Source: Chlorokybus atmophyticus (taxonomy: Eukaryota; Streptophyta; Chlorokybophyceae; Chlorokybales; Chlorokybaceae). Taken from it: DNA of 64,000 bases. The translations under genes were made by a program, and so were the position numbers. The stretch covers positions 467,250 through 531,249 of the forward strand of contig RHPI01000260.1 in the NCBI GenBank assembly GCA_009103225.1, written 5' to 3'. The notes below the pieces were generated by a model. That model searched no databases. It was not told the DNA's origin and saw nothing but the letters and a program-made list of their open reading frames with translations. Positions 26,042 through 39,012 of the stretch are shown here, piece by piece. How positions within the stretch are numbered: the first letter of the stretch is position 1; each line of letters starts with the position of its first letter.

Positions 26042-27344
26042 GTAGTACCAAGTGCGCAGGTGACTGGACTGGACTAACATGGAGAATGTGCGACATCTTG
26101 AGCGTGCGCCTGGGCTGTGACCATCATGACTAATGAGGTGTTTGTGAGCGTCATCGTGTTGTACAAAGTCTTGATCCGTCACAGGTGTCTGGCAGCGCAA
26201 GCGCCTACTGTACCAACTTATGCAGCGTGTCATCACATATACTACAAGAGGACACTTGCTTCAAGTTGCCTGATATGTAGTTGTACAAGGACATCATATC
26301 CTTGGAGCTGCCCTTTGCAGGCTTTTGCAGACTGAGCTGGTGTTGTGTGCATGCCAGCTGCGCGCTTCATGTAGTGCCTCCGCAAGGTACAAGGCATCAA
26401 AGGGTGCCTGGCTTACGCATTTGTACCTTCTTCATCACCATCATCCCACCTTGCAGCTCACCGCCCACCCGCCACCACAGGTGTACTCCTCAGTGCATGG
26501 CCATCGATGCCACTGGCGCCGAACCCAGCATTGCCGCAGTTACCGTCGCAGCACCGTGCTCCATGATGGTCAATTTCTCAGCTTGCGCCTTGACCATTGA
26601 CCAACCGCTACATCTCAACAGATAGCTTGTATGTATCAGCGCACGCATCTGCATAAGCTGAAAAAGCTGAGGCTCAACCAACCTGCATGATTGGTGCGAG
26701 TTGCAGCTTGCCCTGGTGTATGCAATAAGCAGTGACGCCTTCAAAGATGGCGTTGAGAAGTGTCCAAAAGTCTAAACCACCTGTTGTGCAAGTACACAGC
26801 AGCAAGATACAGTGCACATGGTGGTTGCTGTGCATAGCAGTATCATGCCTGGTTGCTGGTGCGGTGTGCTGTGGTGTAGCGAGCGACTGGCGCTATGCGT
26901 TTGAAGAGTCAGTGGTAGGGTCATGTGTCCAGTTGCTGACATGGTACATCTGGTTGCACAAGTGTTGTACAAAAGGGGTATGCCACCATGTGTGAGCAGC
27001 AGCATGCATGCATACGCAGAGACACCGGCAAGACTGAGTGCATGGCCGCAACACAGTATGCATAACTTACAATAAAGCTGCTAGGAAGCATGCTCAAGCG
27101 AAAAGGGGCCAGATGTGTTGCACACCAATACAATCAATGCATGCAAGCACACACACACAAGCACACGCGAGCACACCCAGCATATGTCTGGTGGCAAACA
27201 CCAGAATCAGAGTCCGCACAGTCCGCACCATTGGGGGAATATCAACAACAAATAAGCATGCTCAGTCTTGAAGATTAACGTCATCAGCTCTGATGTTGTA
27301 TTGCGCATCAATGAATTCATTTGCACTAACAATTGATCAAATGG
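26042..27344. other. intergenic, 3' side of HMG-CoA synthase
   Basis: Many short frames on both strands, none with family motifs or consistent splice sites. ACTTACAATAAAG near 27066 contains TTACA (TGTAA on the minus strand) and may serve the HMG-CoA synthase transcript. A CACACA-rich patch lies at 27145-27180. Confidence 0.5.
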
Positions 27345-30300
27345 TTAATGTTGCAAACTCCCATTGACAGCACCGTTGCTGAGATTGCTATCATTCTCAG
27401 CTACCACGGCTTTGGGTTTGCGAAGATACGTCCTTCGATACTTGTCATCAATACCGACGAGATAGTACGTGCCTGGTGCTAGCGAGTCTACGCTTGTTGT
27501 AGGCTCGAAGCCGCACTTGCCATACCTTTGTTCCATCTGCTTCATTGCTGCATCAAATTCCTCTGGTGTCGTCTGCAAACAGCAATAAAGGACTGAACAA
27601 ACTTACCACAAGTTACACGCAGGCAAAGCAGTGAGTGCAAAACCAGTATTACCATCTGTCTCTGCTTGAGCCGCGGCTCAATGTTCACCGCAGACGCAAT
27701 GCCGTCAACAGACAACGGCAGCCTAGCTTCGCGCACCCGAAACGAGAACAGCGAGCACGCCAATCCACTTCCGTATGAGAACATCAGCACCCGCTTTCCA
27801 ACCTGCGCGCAAGAGAGCGATGAGCCATGAGCCAACAGCAGGTAGACGCACTTGTGCTCTTCATGATGCTTACCAGATCTGATCGGGCCTGGTCGACTAA
27901 GGATGCAAGCCCTCCATACAATGCTGCAGTGTACATGTTGCCACATTGAGTTGGCAAAAGTGTGGAGGGTAGCACCTTGTCTTTGTATGAAGGCGCTGAA
28001 GCCGTCATGGCAGCCTGCGAAGCATTGCGTTGAACATGCTAAACAAGCCACTTCGCATGCTACTGTACTTGTGCAAATACTAACCTTTTCAAGTGCTCTA
28101 TCCGAGTATGACTCCTCGCTTGTCAAATCTCTGAATGGGTATAGCGGTGACTCAGCATCATCCCTGCCAACAAGGTGAAACTCAATACCTGAACACCCAT
28201 GCGCAATCGCACAATGGCATGAGCACAATAGCATACCTGTTTAGCCTCAAGAAATCGTTGTACACAAGACGAGCGAAGCTCTTCTGCACAAGCTGCCATG
28301 ACCACAGCAGTTTCAGTTCAGCCCATGCGCAACAATTGTAAACAAAGCAGCGACATGACTGTATGAAATGAACAACTGACCTTGTTGTAGGGAGCGTGAA
28401 AGACGACATGCTCAGCATCTGCTAACGAAAACTGCTCCCCACCATTTCGCTTTTGATACCTAAGCAATCATAGGTAAGGTCCACGACAACAGGTCAGTGG
28501 CCGGCGATAACCAGGCACAACCACTTACTTTGAACAGTACGTGCTGTACGCCTTGTCCAATGCACTCAAGAAGCACATCTGAGTCAACTTGCCGTCCACA
28601 ACCTGTAAAACAGGCCCTCAGCATTGTGACAATCGAGCCATGTGTCTGTCTCATGCACATTAAGACAGTGCTGAACTGTGGAGGATCGGAGCTCAGAATG
28701 GTACCTAGAGCAATCACGGGTACTCATGTAAATCCCTTAATGGTATAACATCAACGCTCCGCACTCCAATTGACACTCAGCATGCGCTGAGCAGTTTGAG
28801 CAAACGCATGTGTCTCTCTTATGCAAGATCTGGATACTACTTGATGCGATGGTGCGGAGCTCAGAATGGTACCTAGAGCAATCATGGGCAATCATGTAAA
28901 TCCCTTAATGGTGTAGCATCATCGCTCCGCACTTGTTCTAATGCTCAGCATGCGGTGAGCGGTATTGCACAGCATCCGTCTATCAGGTTGACGCATACCG
29001 GATACTCAGAGTCCAGCTTTGGCTTATAGAAGTCCCATGTGTTCGCCATGTGAGAGGCTGTGTACTTTGCTTCAAGAGCCAAGGGTGCGTCTCTGCGCAA
29101 ACGCAGCAAACGCCGTGAGGTCTTCTACTTTCAGTAAGCAGTGCATATGCTTTGGAGCAAACCGCTGCATGCACTGTACATACAGGAGCTGTTGCACCGT
29201 ACGCGACCAGACACGTGTCTGTTCAATGTGACGACCAGGGCACAGGCTCTGCTATGCAGTTTGACAACCAGCCTATGCCCTGGTTGTCAGTTGCTGAATG
29301 CGCGCAGACGGTGTATGGCAGACTGCACATGACCAAGACAGCGAGACACACTGTGCACAAACCTGCCCACCAGCATTGCCACTGCACCAGCTCCACTTGT
29401 AGGCCTCGCAGGACCCTCTGCATACACCTAGCAGAGAAATACATATTCATAAGCTTGTAGCAGAAGTCAGACTTGCTGCATATGGAGCTGTATGTTGCAC
29501 ATCCACTAGGTGCAAAAACGGAGTACAGAGTCGTACTTACAGCAATGTCGGCTGCTACCACTAGAGCATAGCGCCCGTCCCAGCCAGAGCTCTCCACCCA
29601 GTTGATTGCGTTGAACAAAGCAGCGGTGCCTGCATAGCATGCGTTCAAGCTGTCGATGCCCTGCACGTCGCTGTTACCAGACTCCTGCCCACACATGGAT
29701 GCAGTTCAGCAAGCGATTACAAACAAACGCCAGGCTCATCAATGCTTGATAGAACACTGCATGCTGCTCAAGACAAGCATGTAACAGAAGGCGGACGTGC
29801 TCTGCAAACTGAACTCACCTCAAACAGTGCCATCAATGACGATTTGATGGACTTGGACTTGTCCAGAATTGTCTCGCTGCCAACATCTAGTCGGCCAATG
29901 CTCCGTGGGTCAATGTCATACTTCTCAAACAGCGATTGGACGACAGTCAAACTGCAGAAAATGAACCATTGTCAAACAAGCGACCACAACCGGCGCCAGG
30001 AGCCATGTGACACTGTTCCAGTGCCACTGGCTCAACCAGTTCAACAAAGCAGGTGCATGCACCTGATGGAAACCACATCCTCACGGTCCGTGCAGTACGC
30101 AAGCATCTGCTGGCCCAAACCAATGGTGTATTTGCCTGTTGACACGCCATCAAACACTTCCAAATCCGCCTGCACACAGAACCCGATAGGTAAACAATTG
30201 AGCAGGCAGCAGCAACGACTGCACGCATACATCGTGTCAACCGCAGACGTCAAGCAAAGGAAGCAGAAAACTACCTGCTTGATGGCCGTGTTGGGAAAGT

Positions 30301-30364
30301 ACACCTCCATGGCCAGGATGCCCACATTCTCAGGACGAGCCGGGCCGGCTGCCGACTCCTGCAT
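27345..30364 (-). CDS. hydroxymethylglutaryl-CoA synthase
   Basis: Condenses acetyl-CoA with acetoacetyl-CoA to HMG-CoA, the committed early step of the mevalonate isoprenoid route. Thirteen exons, complement of 27345-27572, 27653-27802, 27874-28014, 28085-28163, 28237-28292, 28381-28459, 28529-28602, 28999-29092, 29363-29427, 29541-29684, 29819-29951, 30063-30169, 30275-30364; 479 residues, all phases closing. [12 protein letters not shown] opens the fold. The catalytic triad is present: Glu in [14 protein letters not shown] (about 92), Cys in [13 protein letters not shown] (about 126) and His in [18 protein letters not shown] (about 257). Other blocks are [70 protein letters not shown] and [16 protein letters not shown]. 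No organelle signal is evident, so a cytosolic enzyme is likely. An acceptor-like site (GCTAG) just upstream of the chosen ATG leaves room for an extra 5' exon. Confidence 0.95.
28636..28975. repeat. 168-bp tandem duplication inside an HMG-CoA synthase intron
   Basis: In the intron 28603-28998, CATGTGTCT...GCGGAGCTCAGAATGGTACC...AATCCCTTAATGGT...CTCAGCATGC recurs with an offset of about 168 bp. The clearest pairs start at 28687 and 28855. The two copies have diverged by scattered substitutions. Confidence 0.9.
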
Positions 30365-31283
30365 GGTGATGGGGCAACTGTCCACCACGCCCTCTGCGTC
30401 TCCCGCTAAGTCTAGCAAGATGAACGCCTCTCTTAATGGCTGTCAGACAGCGTCACAAGCACATGCACTTGTACACGCGCGGCTCAACAGTATGGCAGCC
30501 AAAGTCTGCACCTTGCACTGCTTAGGCCTAGTGGCTTCTACTACGCTGAGCATGCACGCAAGCTTTCCTGAGCACAACCCCACCTACACCACTACATCCA
30601 TGATCAGCCTTCAGCTTCTCCGGCCAGCAGCAAGTAGTGGTGCTGTCGTCCTCAACGATGGCGGCGGCGGACGGCGGCGCACGACTCTTCCCGCCAGAAT
30701 GACATTGAGGACTAGGGTTATGAAAGATCTCTGTAACTCGACGGCACCGTCAACTGTTGACGTCCCGTGAACGCGTGAAACTGCAGGCGAGCAGTCACTG
30801 CCGTTAAGAGCACCGTTCCAGCACTGGCCTTTTTGCCAAGTTGGCATTTACGTGGAAGTTCACTCTGAGGGAGCTTCCCTGAAGGAACTTCCCTCGAAAA
30901 GGCGTCGTGCTGAGCTGTTTTTATGTACCATGCACGCTGCGTGCGGATAGGCAAATGTGTTTGTAACATCAAGTTTCATTCTCCGGGTTGTCCCCCTCTT
31001 CACTGCAGGCTTGAAAGTCCTTTCAGTTGTCAGACGTTGTAATACTTGTTTGATGGGACTATTGGGAGTGCGGTGACCATGAAGACAATGAAAGAAATGT
31101 CTTAGCGCAAAATCAAGTTGCTGCTCACAAGCATTAAAGACCACAAAGACAATGTAGCACAGTTGAGCACCACTACACTATCCTCAAAAATTGATGCAAC
31201 AATAGTATTACAACGGCACCAATCGTGACCGCATACTACTCAACCAACCAACATTGCAACTTTGACATATACTCAACACCAAG
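30365..31283. other. intergenic: HMG-CoA synthase promoter and USP 3' flank
   Basis: Both neighbours are on the minus strand, so this holds the 3' untranslated region of the protease gene and the promoter of HMG-CoA synthase. Minus-strand frames at 30611-31144 show no family motif. An inverted GAGGGAAGTTCC-like word lies near 30850-30895 (CACTCTGAGGGAGCTTCCC and GGAACTTCCCTCG). Confidence 0.5.
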
Positions 31284-34200
31284 CTAGATCCCCCTGCGAT
31301 GGTAGAACAGGACGTACACGGCCGGGCTTTGTATGGACGCCGGCGACACTGGCGTCACGGTTGAGTCGTTGTAAGTATACCACTTGCCGTCGTCCGCGTT
31401 CCGGCAATGCGCCGTGTAGTGCCCGCTACGCAACGAACCCGTGTGGTTTGACACCGCGTACAAGTCGTACACGAGGCCGCCGGCGCCACACGACTTGGGG
31501 GCACACTCGCTGCAAGAAACAGATAATTAGGTATGTTACTCTTCTAGTCCCCATTGCTACACAGGTATCCAACTTGTATCATCCCTCACCTGATGTAGTT
31601 GGACATGTCCAGTCCTTCAGTGGGGAAGCGCACGGGCGTGCAGTCCTTCATGAAGTTGGAGAAGCCAGAGCCAGATATGCGCTGCAAGTCCACGTGAAAG
31701 AGACAGTCAACCACCTCGCTACAACATTCCAACGATTTGTTGGAGGACTGCACGCGTACCTTGATGTGGAGAACCAACACGGGCGGGAACTGCACTATGC
31801 TCATTGTCTTGGTGCTCGGCCTCGACATCTGTGGTAAGCATCACATCAGCGCCCGTGACACAACAACCACAACTTTCCCGACAACACTTTCTCCCTCTCT
31901 CACCTTGCAGTGTTCGCATCGGTACTCGTTGGGTCCCTCCAGCTGCTCCTCCGCCATGAAGGCGTCGATGCAGTCCGTGAGCAGCGTGGACCCTGACGTG
32001 CTCCCCCCCTGCGCCTTCTTCGGGATCGGGAGGGACAGGTCCAGGAACGGGTCGAAACAGTGGGAGGCCTTGTGGCAAACGAGACAACGGATCGTGCTCT
32101 GCAACTGCCCGCAAAAGATGTCCTGCACGGGGCTGTCGTGACGGCTGCGGTGGTAATCCCAAGCCTCCTTGGCTTGAGCCGTCGCGGAGCCGCAACCGGC
32201 CAGCTCGCGATATGCTGGCGCAACCTGAACAAGACATGAGAATGTGTTGCATGCATCAGGGATAAGGACAATGTCCTACAACAGTGCAATGTTGTGTGGT
32301 GGAGCACAGCATATTGCAGTACAACGAGCAGAGTACAGCATGCTGTAGCATAGTGCAACAAAACCACATCTTACAAGTACATTACAGTTCTAGTGTGTAT
32401 GTGTACTAGTACAGTAACGTATCCAAGTATGACATAACACACATCATGTAGTGATCAAGTAAAATGATGCCGTGCAAACAGCACTTTACACACGCTGTTC
32501 GGTTTCCCTGCTTGTCATGTATATCAATCCTCACCTGAACTCGGTTGCATTCAACGTGTAGTCCATCCAGCAGCGCCCTCAGAAACTCCTGGCTATCATG
32601 TTGCCTATACCCTCCAAACGCCGGCGCCCACCTCAACACTCTCTCCAGAAATGCATCCGGTGAAACTGCACTCTCCCCGCAGCCCATATCAGCGCCTTCT
32701 TGAGACCAAAGAGCCCTAAGAAGCGCCGCAAAGGAGGCCGCGAGTCCATGAGAAGAGGTCTTCTTTGATGATGAGCGTTGGGTGGGTGTGGGTGGGTTTG
32801 TTGTCAGAAAATGAGCGGCTAAGGGTGTGGTGTTGCTGAGACATTGGAGACAGGAGTTCATGAAACACGTGTTGCCGAGGTTGTTCAGACCCACGCGTGC
32901 ACGGGGAGGAGGTCGAAGAGAAGAAGAAGTTGATAGAGTGTTGCATGGTGGGAGGGTGGCTAAGGTCCTGTCGCCGATGGTGATCGTGTTGTTGGTTCTT
33001 CTGTTGAGTTCGGAGGAGAACACGATGTTGTCCTGCTGCTCGCCGTCGCTTGAGGTTGGGGAGGAGGAGAGAGACGAGGATTGTGATAGCGTGGATGTGG
33101 GTATGTTGTCTCCTCGTGTTGTTCTGGTCTCGCGTGCGGGGAGGTCCGGCTCGGAGTAGTGGCCTCGAGCGAGCTTGGATATAGGCTTGAGCGCGGACGA
33201 TATCAGAGGCTGGCTACCACCGGAGGCAACAACCTTACCGGGACGCGGCAACACACTCGGACTCGACGGTGTGGACACACTGTCCGCAGGCACAGTCAAA
33301 CCCCGCTCGGCTAACCGCAAGCGCCGCACCTCTGTGATAATTGTGCGTGTTATGACTCACCTCTTGCAGATCACATGCATGCTCAAGTGCTCAGACAGCA
33401 TGCATCTGGGTAAAGGTAAAGTGAACAATGGATGCAACAACAACAACGTGCCTGCAGCAACGGAGCTGGTTGAGAGGCCCTCGTTAGGCTCTGCGCCATT
33501 CGTCCTACGCACGCGCAGTTTCTGCTCAAGCTTATGTTTCGCTCGCGCATCCTGTTTCAGTGGTCAAGTGCATGATTAGCTGATAGATGTGAGCCGCGCA
33601 TGCATACACTTGATCTCCCCCCACCCCACCCCCACCCACCCCCACCCTACCCCACCCAAAAACAACACACACACTCACACATGCACGCACACGCGCGCAC
33701 ACACACACGCACCTGAACGGCGGAGCGATCAATGCGTGCGAACTCCGCAGAAGTGGGTGACGAGGCAGACGAGGTCGATGGTGAGTTTGACAAAGAAGAA
33801 GGGTTAGGGACTTGGCCGCCGCGCACGGACATGTTACAAAAGGGGTGCACGCGGGCGCTGCCTTGCCCGTGTGAGGGTGCTGATACAGTTGTTGATGTTG
33901 ATGTTGTTGTCACCAACTTGTTGGGATACTCGTCACGACAACGGTAACGCTTGCTGGCTCGAATACGTCTCCCGCCACTCACTACACCACACACCTCCCC
34001 GCCCTCTACCACTACCCCCCTCCCCCATATGCACCCCTCACCCAAACGCCTCAAAGGCTTGCCCAACACCCACCACTGCAACACAACACAAGGATCAGTT
34101 CCAATGTTGCACCCAAACCTTTCTGGTCGATAGCGTTATTATTGGTAGCTGTGGTACACACGTTGTATCTGTGACTAGTGTACTACAGTTAAAAATGTAT

Positions 34201-34521
34201 CTGAGCAGTCATGCATTCTGGTAGTGTGTTGGCACTTATTTTGCAGTACCAAGGCAAGGGAGACAGGAGACAAGGTTCTAGTCAAGTACCTGACGTAGGA
34301 TCCAGCGGAGGACGGCCAGGAGGCCCAGGGCCTTGCCAACCCTGTGGCGCAGGGCAAGCAGGCAGCCGCCCTGCCGCCCCCGCCTCCCTCGCCGCGGAAT
34401 GGTGCCACACTCCTCCTACACCTTCACCGCCTCCTACACCGCCGCCGCCCTGCACGCACCCCACCACCAGGCCAGGGCCTGGCCAGGCGGCCGCGGGGGG
34501 GAGGGGGAGGGGAGGGCGCAC
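31284..34521 (-). CDS. ubiquitin-specific protease (USP/UBP, peptidase C19)
   Basis: Removes ubiquitin from proteins. Well-supported exons, complement: 31284-31509, 31590-31681, 31760-31828, 31904-32224, 32535-33331, 33509-33551, 33713-33953, 34042-34075, and a first visible exon with low side 34290. The upper limit, about 34521, is uncertain and no start ATG is found. The N-terminal half is low-complexity Ser/Pro/Thr with a basic coiled segment (AKHKLEQKLR). Cys box GLNNLGNTCFMNSCLQCLSN, then YRQHDSQEFLRALLDGLH. The zinc-ribbon pairs are CGQLQSTIRCLVC and YRCEHC. FPPVLVLHIKRISGSGFS follows. The His box is YDLYAVSNHTGSLRSGHYTA with YNDSTVTPVSP, so Cys, His and Asp are all present and activity is expected. 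An alternative start is the ATG at 33832 (MSVRGGQV). Confidence 0.88.
33598..33715. repeat. CCCACC / CACACA low-complexity tract in USP intron
   Basis: The intron between exons 33509-33551 and 33713-33953 is mainly CCCCACCC and CACACACGC repeats. Frames through it are artefacts. Confidence 0.85.
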
Positions 34522-34958
34522 CAGGCCACAGCAGAGACAGTGTGCGGAGAGTCAAAGTCACACACACTGACACTGTCGCCACCCCGCTCAGCAACGCCTA
34601 CGCCCTAACCGCCGCCACCCCTCGTCCACTCGCCACTGGCACAGCCCTCCCTGCGTCACGTGCGTGCCTCAACGCCCAATCTCAGCCCAGTCCGTTAGAC
34701 CAGACCAGGCTGCACGAACCAGGCCGCTGCTTCCTCAGTCAAAGGGCTCCGATCGGGGTCGGTGGTGATTGGAAGCCCGATCTGGATGCAAAGTCTGTTG
34801 TGATTCGTTTGTTGTTACGCGCGCGCGCGTCATGCATGATAGAGAAGTAGTGCGTGATGAGCGTGAGCGTGATGAATATTGATGTCACGTGACTTAGGGT
34901 TGTTGATAGCTCGGTGTGCCACGTGGCGTGCCAGGGGCGTTCTGCCGCCGCCACCGCC
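34522..34958. promoter_or_regulatory. divergent promoter region between USP and kelch-filamin genes
   Basis: GC-rich upstream of 34700 and then GCGCGCGCG at 34820. A CACGTGACTTAGG word precedes the kelch-filamin ATG (GTCACGTGAC at 34885-34894 is a palindromic E-box type site). Promoter function is inferred. Confidence 0.4.
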
Positions 34959-37900
34959 ATGAAGAAGCCGCCGCCGGCAGTGGCGTCGGCGGTGAATCCG
35001 GCACCGTCGCCAGGTAGAAGTCGAGCGAAAGATGAGGTTAAAGAGAAGAAGAAAAGCAGCAGCAAGCGCCCAGAGCGCACACGCCATGGCGCAGATCCCC
35101 CGCCGCCGTTGCAGGTATTGTGGTCGTCATGGTTGTCATCATTGTCAGCGTCACAGTTGGCGCATTTTTATCACCGCACAGGCTCTACCAGTAGCTGCCA
35201 CATTGACAGAGGAGAGCCAGCACTCGCCACAGCACTCCCCAAAGGCTAAAAGGAAAAAGAAGAAAAAGAAGGAGAAGGATGCAAATCATGCCAATGCCGA
35301 ACATGATGACGATGTCTCCAACGCCATTCCCGTCAAGCATGTCAAAGATGAAGTGCCCAGCAACATGCATCAAGTTGATAGGAGCCGCATGGAACGCAGG
35401 CGGTCATCAAATGATGCAACACCCGTGCCAGATGCAGGTTGGTAGCCATGTTGATGTAACGACTCTAGGCAGGGAGATTGATGAGTCTTGCGTTCATCAG
35501 TGTTGTTTCATCTGCATGCCATGTGGTACAGATTCAACGTCCCGTCGTGCATCCTCCTCGAGGGATTCAATTGCTGCAACAGGAGTTTCATCCTCACGGC
35601 CGCCACCCGCAGCCACCAGAACCAAAGAGGCTTTTGCCTCCAACCCCATTCCCAACACCACCAACCCCAACCCCAACACCAACAACAACACCAACAACAA
35701 TGGCGCTACCAACGCGCGTAGGCGTTCTCGGCCCGATGACATCACCAACCCAACATCATCCTCTTCGCGCAAAAGCGCGCGCGAGGAGCCCACACTCAAC
35801 CGCTGGGACGACACCAACACCAACAACCCTCTCTCACCCGGTTCAAACCTCCGCGCCTTCGTCTCAGTCGAGAACAAAGGCAGATTAATCGATACAATCA
35901 CCGAGGCCTTCACCGCATGCGCGACCCAACAACACGAGGCCACATTACTCGAACTCGGCCCCGACGACACAACAACAACCACCCACCCACCCATACGCGT
36001 ATCAAGACTAAAACTGCTTGAAGTGCTGAGCAGAACCAGCAGCCAGCTCATGAGCGAAGCGGTGGACAACATGCGTAGAGACAAGCGGGACCACCTCGCG
36101 CTCATGGACGTGGTGGAGTTTCTACCTGGGGTGGGCGCTGATGTGAGGGAGGAGCTTGAGAAGAGAGGGAGTGGTGTTGTGGGTGGGGGTGGGGGAGGTG
36201 GTAATGTTGGCGTGAGTGGGGGTGTGCCCGCGAGTATGGTTGCGAGAGAGTTCGGGAGTGAGTTGGAGGAGCACTGTGGAGGAAGCGCCCAACTAATCGT
36301 GAGCGGGGGAATGGGTACGTGAGACTACTGTTGTTGTTGTTGTTGTTGTTGTTGTTGTGTCCTTGTCGATGATGGTGATGATGATGATGTTCTTGTTTGG
36401 CAGGTGCATCCAAGGTCAGGCCAACAGTGCAGCGTTTCTGGCCCAGTTTCCTTGCCAGAAACGCCGCAGCCAGCAGTAGTAGCAGTGATCACAGAGACGT
36501 TTTCGAGGGCACGGTGGGTCACGACTACCTCCTCAACGACGTGCAGGTGCTCGACCTGGCCACCTTTGCGTGGACTCGACCGCAGATACCCAACGCAAAC
36601 ATCCTTCCGCAACTCACAGGTGACGAGATGAGATAACTCGCTCTCAACTCCTCCTTGTGGGTATCCTAGCTCACCCTCTTCCCATGCACACACTCAGGGC
36701 ACACGCTTACCGTCCTTCCCGTTCGCATCCACATCCAACCCAACAACAAGCCCGTCGTCACGGGCGGCCTTGGCCACCGATTCACTCCTACGTTTGTCCA
36801 GGTTAGACACCCACCCACCCACCCACCCACCCACCCGCACACACTAACTCTTATATCTCCATTCAGCATGGTGGTGTTGACATGCGTTCGCTGCTGAGGC
36901 ACGCCGCCGCCTCGGCCAGGGCCGCCGGCGTGGTCGTCGCTGCCCCGGACGTAGGAGGGGAGGCGGCTGCTGCTGTCGCGTCGGGGCGAGCTATCGTGGA
37001 GGGCGTCGTGAATGGGTGGAGACGGAGCGTGCAGAGCGACGGTGAAGGTGGGGAAGGGGAAGGTTTTGGGTTGAAGCTATTGTGCGTGTGTGAGCATGTG
37101 TGCGAGCGTGCTCGAATCGCATGCAGTTACATGTGCGTGGGTGGGTGTATGTGCGCATGCGCATAAGGACTTTGGTTACGTGTGCATGCACGGATGTGTG
37201 CGTGTTGATGGGTGCGCGCGTGTGTGAGTGAGTGAACGACGCGACCGAAACGTACAACCATGTTGCAGGATATGTTGATGAAGCAGAGGTATCAAGCCTC
37301 CTCGCCTCCCTCCTTCCGGCCGCCCCCTCTCACGCCCTCCGCATCCTCAAGCGCGCCGACCACATCACCCCTCCCCTCAACCCAAACCCCAACACCCACC
37401 CCACCTCCATTCTTCGCGAAGCGGACGCCCTCGCCTCCGCCCTCGCCCACGACGACCACCTCGCCTCCCACATCCACACGGTGTTACGCGCATCAGAGTC
37501 ACACACACCTTCTGATGCGGATATCTTCCACCTGCATCTGGAGGCGGTGCTATCGCCGTCAGTGGTGGGTGGTATCGCTGAAATCGAGCGGGTGAGGGCG
37601 GATATCGCCATGGATGAGGTGGCTGTGTCGACGGCGTGGGTTGATGTTAAACCAACAATGAGGTGGGAGGCCTCGCTGCGAGTGGGTGGGGGGAACAGGA
37701 ATGTGTTTGCGGAGGTTGTGGACAAGAAACGGACGGCGAATTTGAGAGTGAGACTGGTGGGAGTGGGAAGTGGTGGCAAGGAAGTTGAGCTAGGCAATGC
37801 GGAGGTACGGAGTTTGTGCTGATGGAGTGTTTCCATAACGAAGTGCGTGTGTGCAGCGCGCTTGTGCTCGCTTGTGCTCGCTTGTGTGCATGTGCATTCA

Positions 37901-38977
37901 GATGTTGGGGACAGTTGTAGCCATGTTGATACCAGCATCCGCGTACACACACACTCGCACGCGCTCATTGATGCCGCATGCGCACACGTACACGCACGCA
38001 CACTCACTCTTTCCCTCCACCCCTCAGTCCTCCCTGTCTCCCTTGCTCTCCTCCACCCTCTCCGCCCACTCCCTCTCCCTTCCCTTAACCCATCCCTATG
38101 CCACACCCTCCCAACTCCGCCTCACCGCCTTCGCCTGCCCCGCCCTGCGCGCCCTCCAGCGTGATCGCAACAGCGGCACGACCGTGGACGGCTTCCAGCT
38201 GCTGTGTGTCGGAGGAATGACCAGGGGTGGTGAAGACGACACCAAGACTGATACTGAGGGGTCGAAACGGCTTGAAGGGGAAAGCAGGAGCTACGTGTTT
38301 GATGCTGTGAGGAGCGCGTGGTCGGTGGCAAAGGTAGGTGTGGGGAGCGATGTGGGGACATTGTGTTTGTTGGTGTGCGTGTGTCCGCGCGCATGCACAT
38401 ACGCACGGGCGTGCCTGGGTAAGTGTTTGCGAGTGCATTAGGGAGTGCACATAGGATTGCGATAACAGTGCATGTAGATGCGTGTGTGCGTGTGTGTGCG
38501 TGCGTGAAAGCGTGCGTGTGCACGCTTGCGTGCAAGCACTTGTGTGCGTGCTTGGTTGTGAGTCTGTATGCGCATGTATGTGCTTGGTTGCGCATGTATG
38601 CAACTGAGCAGCGAGTAAGATGTCGCCAACTGGACACTGCATGTCACAGTTATCAGGTTCAGGACCACCACCGTCCTGGGGCCACACGGCCGTGCGCGCT
38701 GGTAGCAACCACGTGTACGTCTTTGGCGGTACAGACGGTTCTCACATCTTCGCTGACTCTCACTTCCTCCACGTAGCATCCGCATCCTGGACAACACACA
38801 CGACAATGATCAGAGGCGCATCCCCGCGTGCGCGACACTCGCACACGGCCACGCTGTTGACACCGTCGGTGTCTGAACTTACGAATGTCTGCGCGTGGGT
38901 GGTGGTGATGATGGGGAGAGGGGTGAAAGGAATGTTGGGGGATGTGAATGTGCTTCAAGTAGAGAGGAGTGATGGTG

Positions 38978-39012
<35 letters not shown>

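Noticed and set aside
29742-30770. 342-codon plus-strand open frame
   Set aside because: It lies antisense to five HMG-CoA synthase exons whose translations match the family exactly; the frame is a shadow with no family motifs.
37330-38106. 258-codon minus-strand frame near the kelch-filamin gene
   Set aside because: Antisense to exon 37269-37804 and intron repeats; no family signal.
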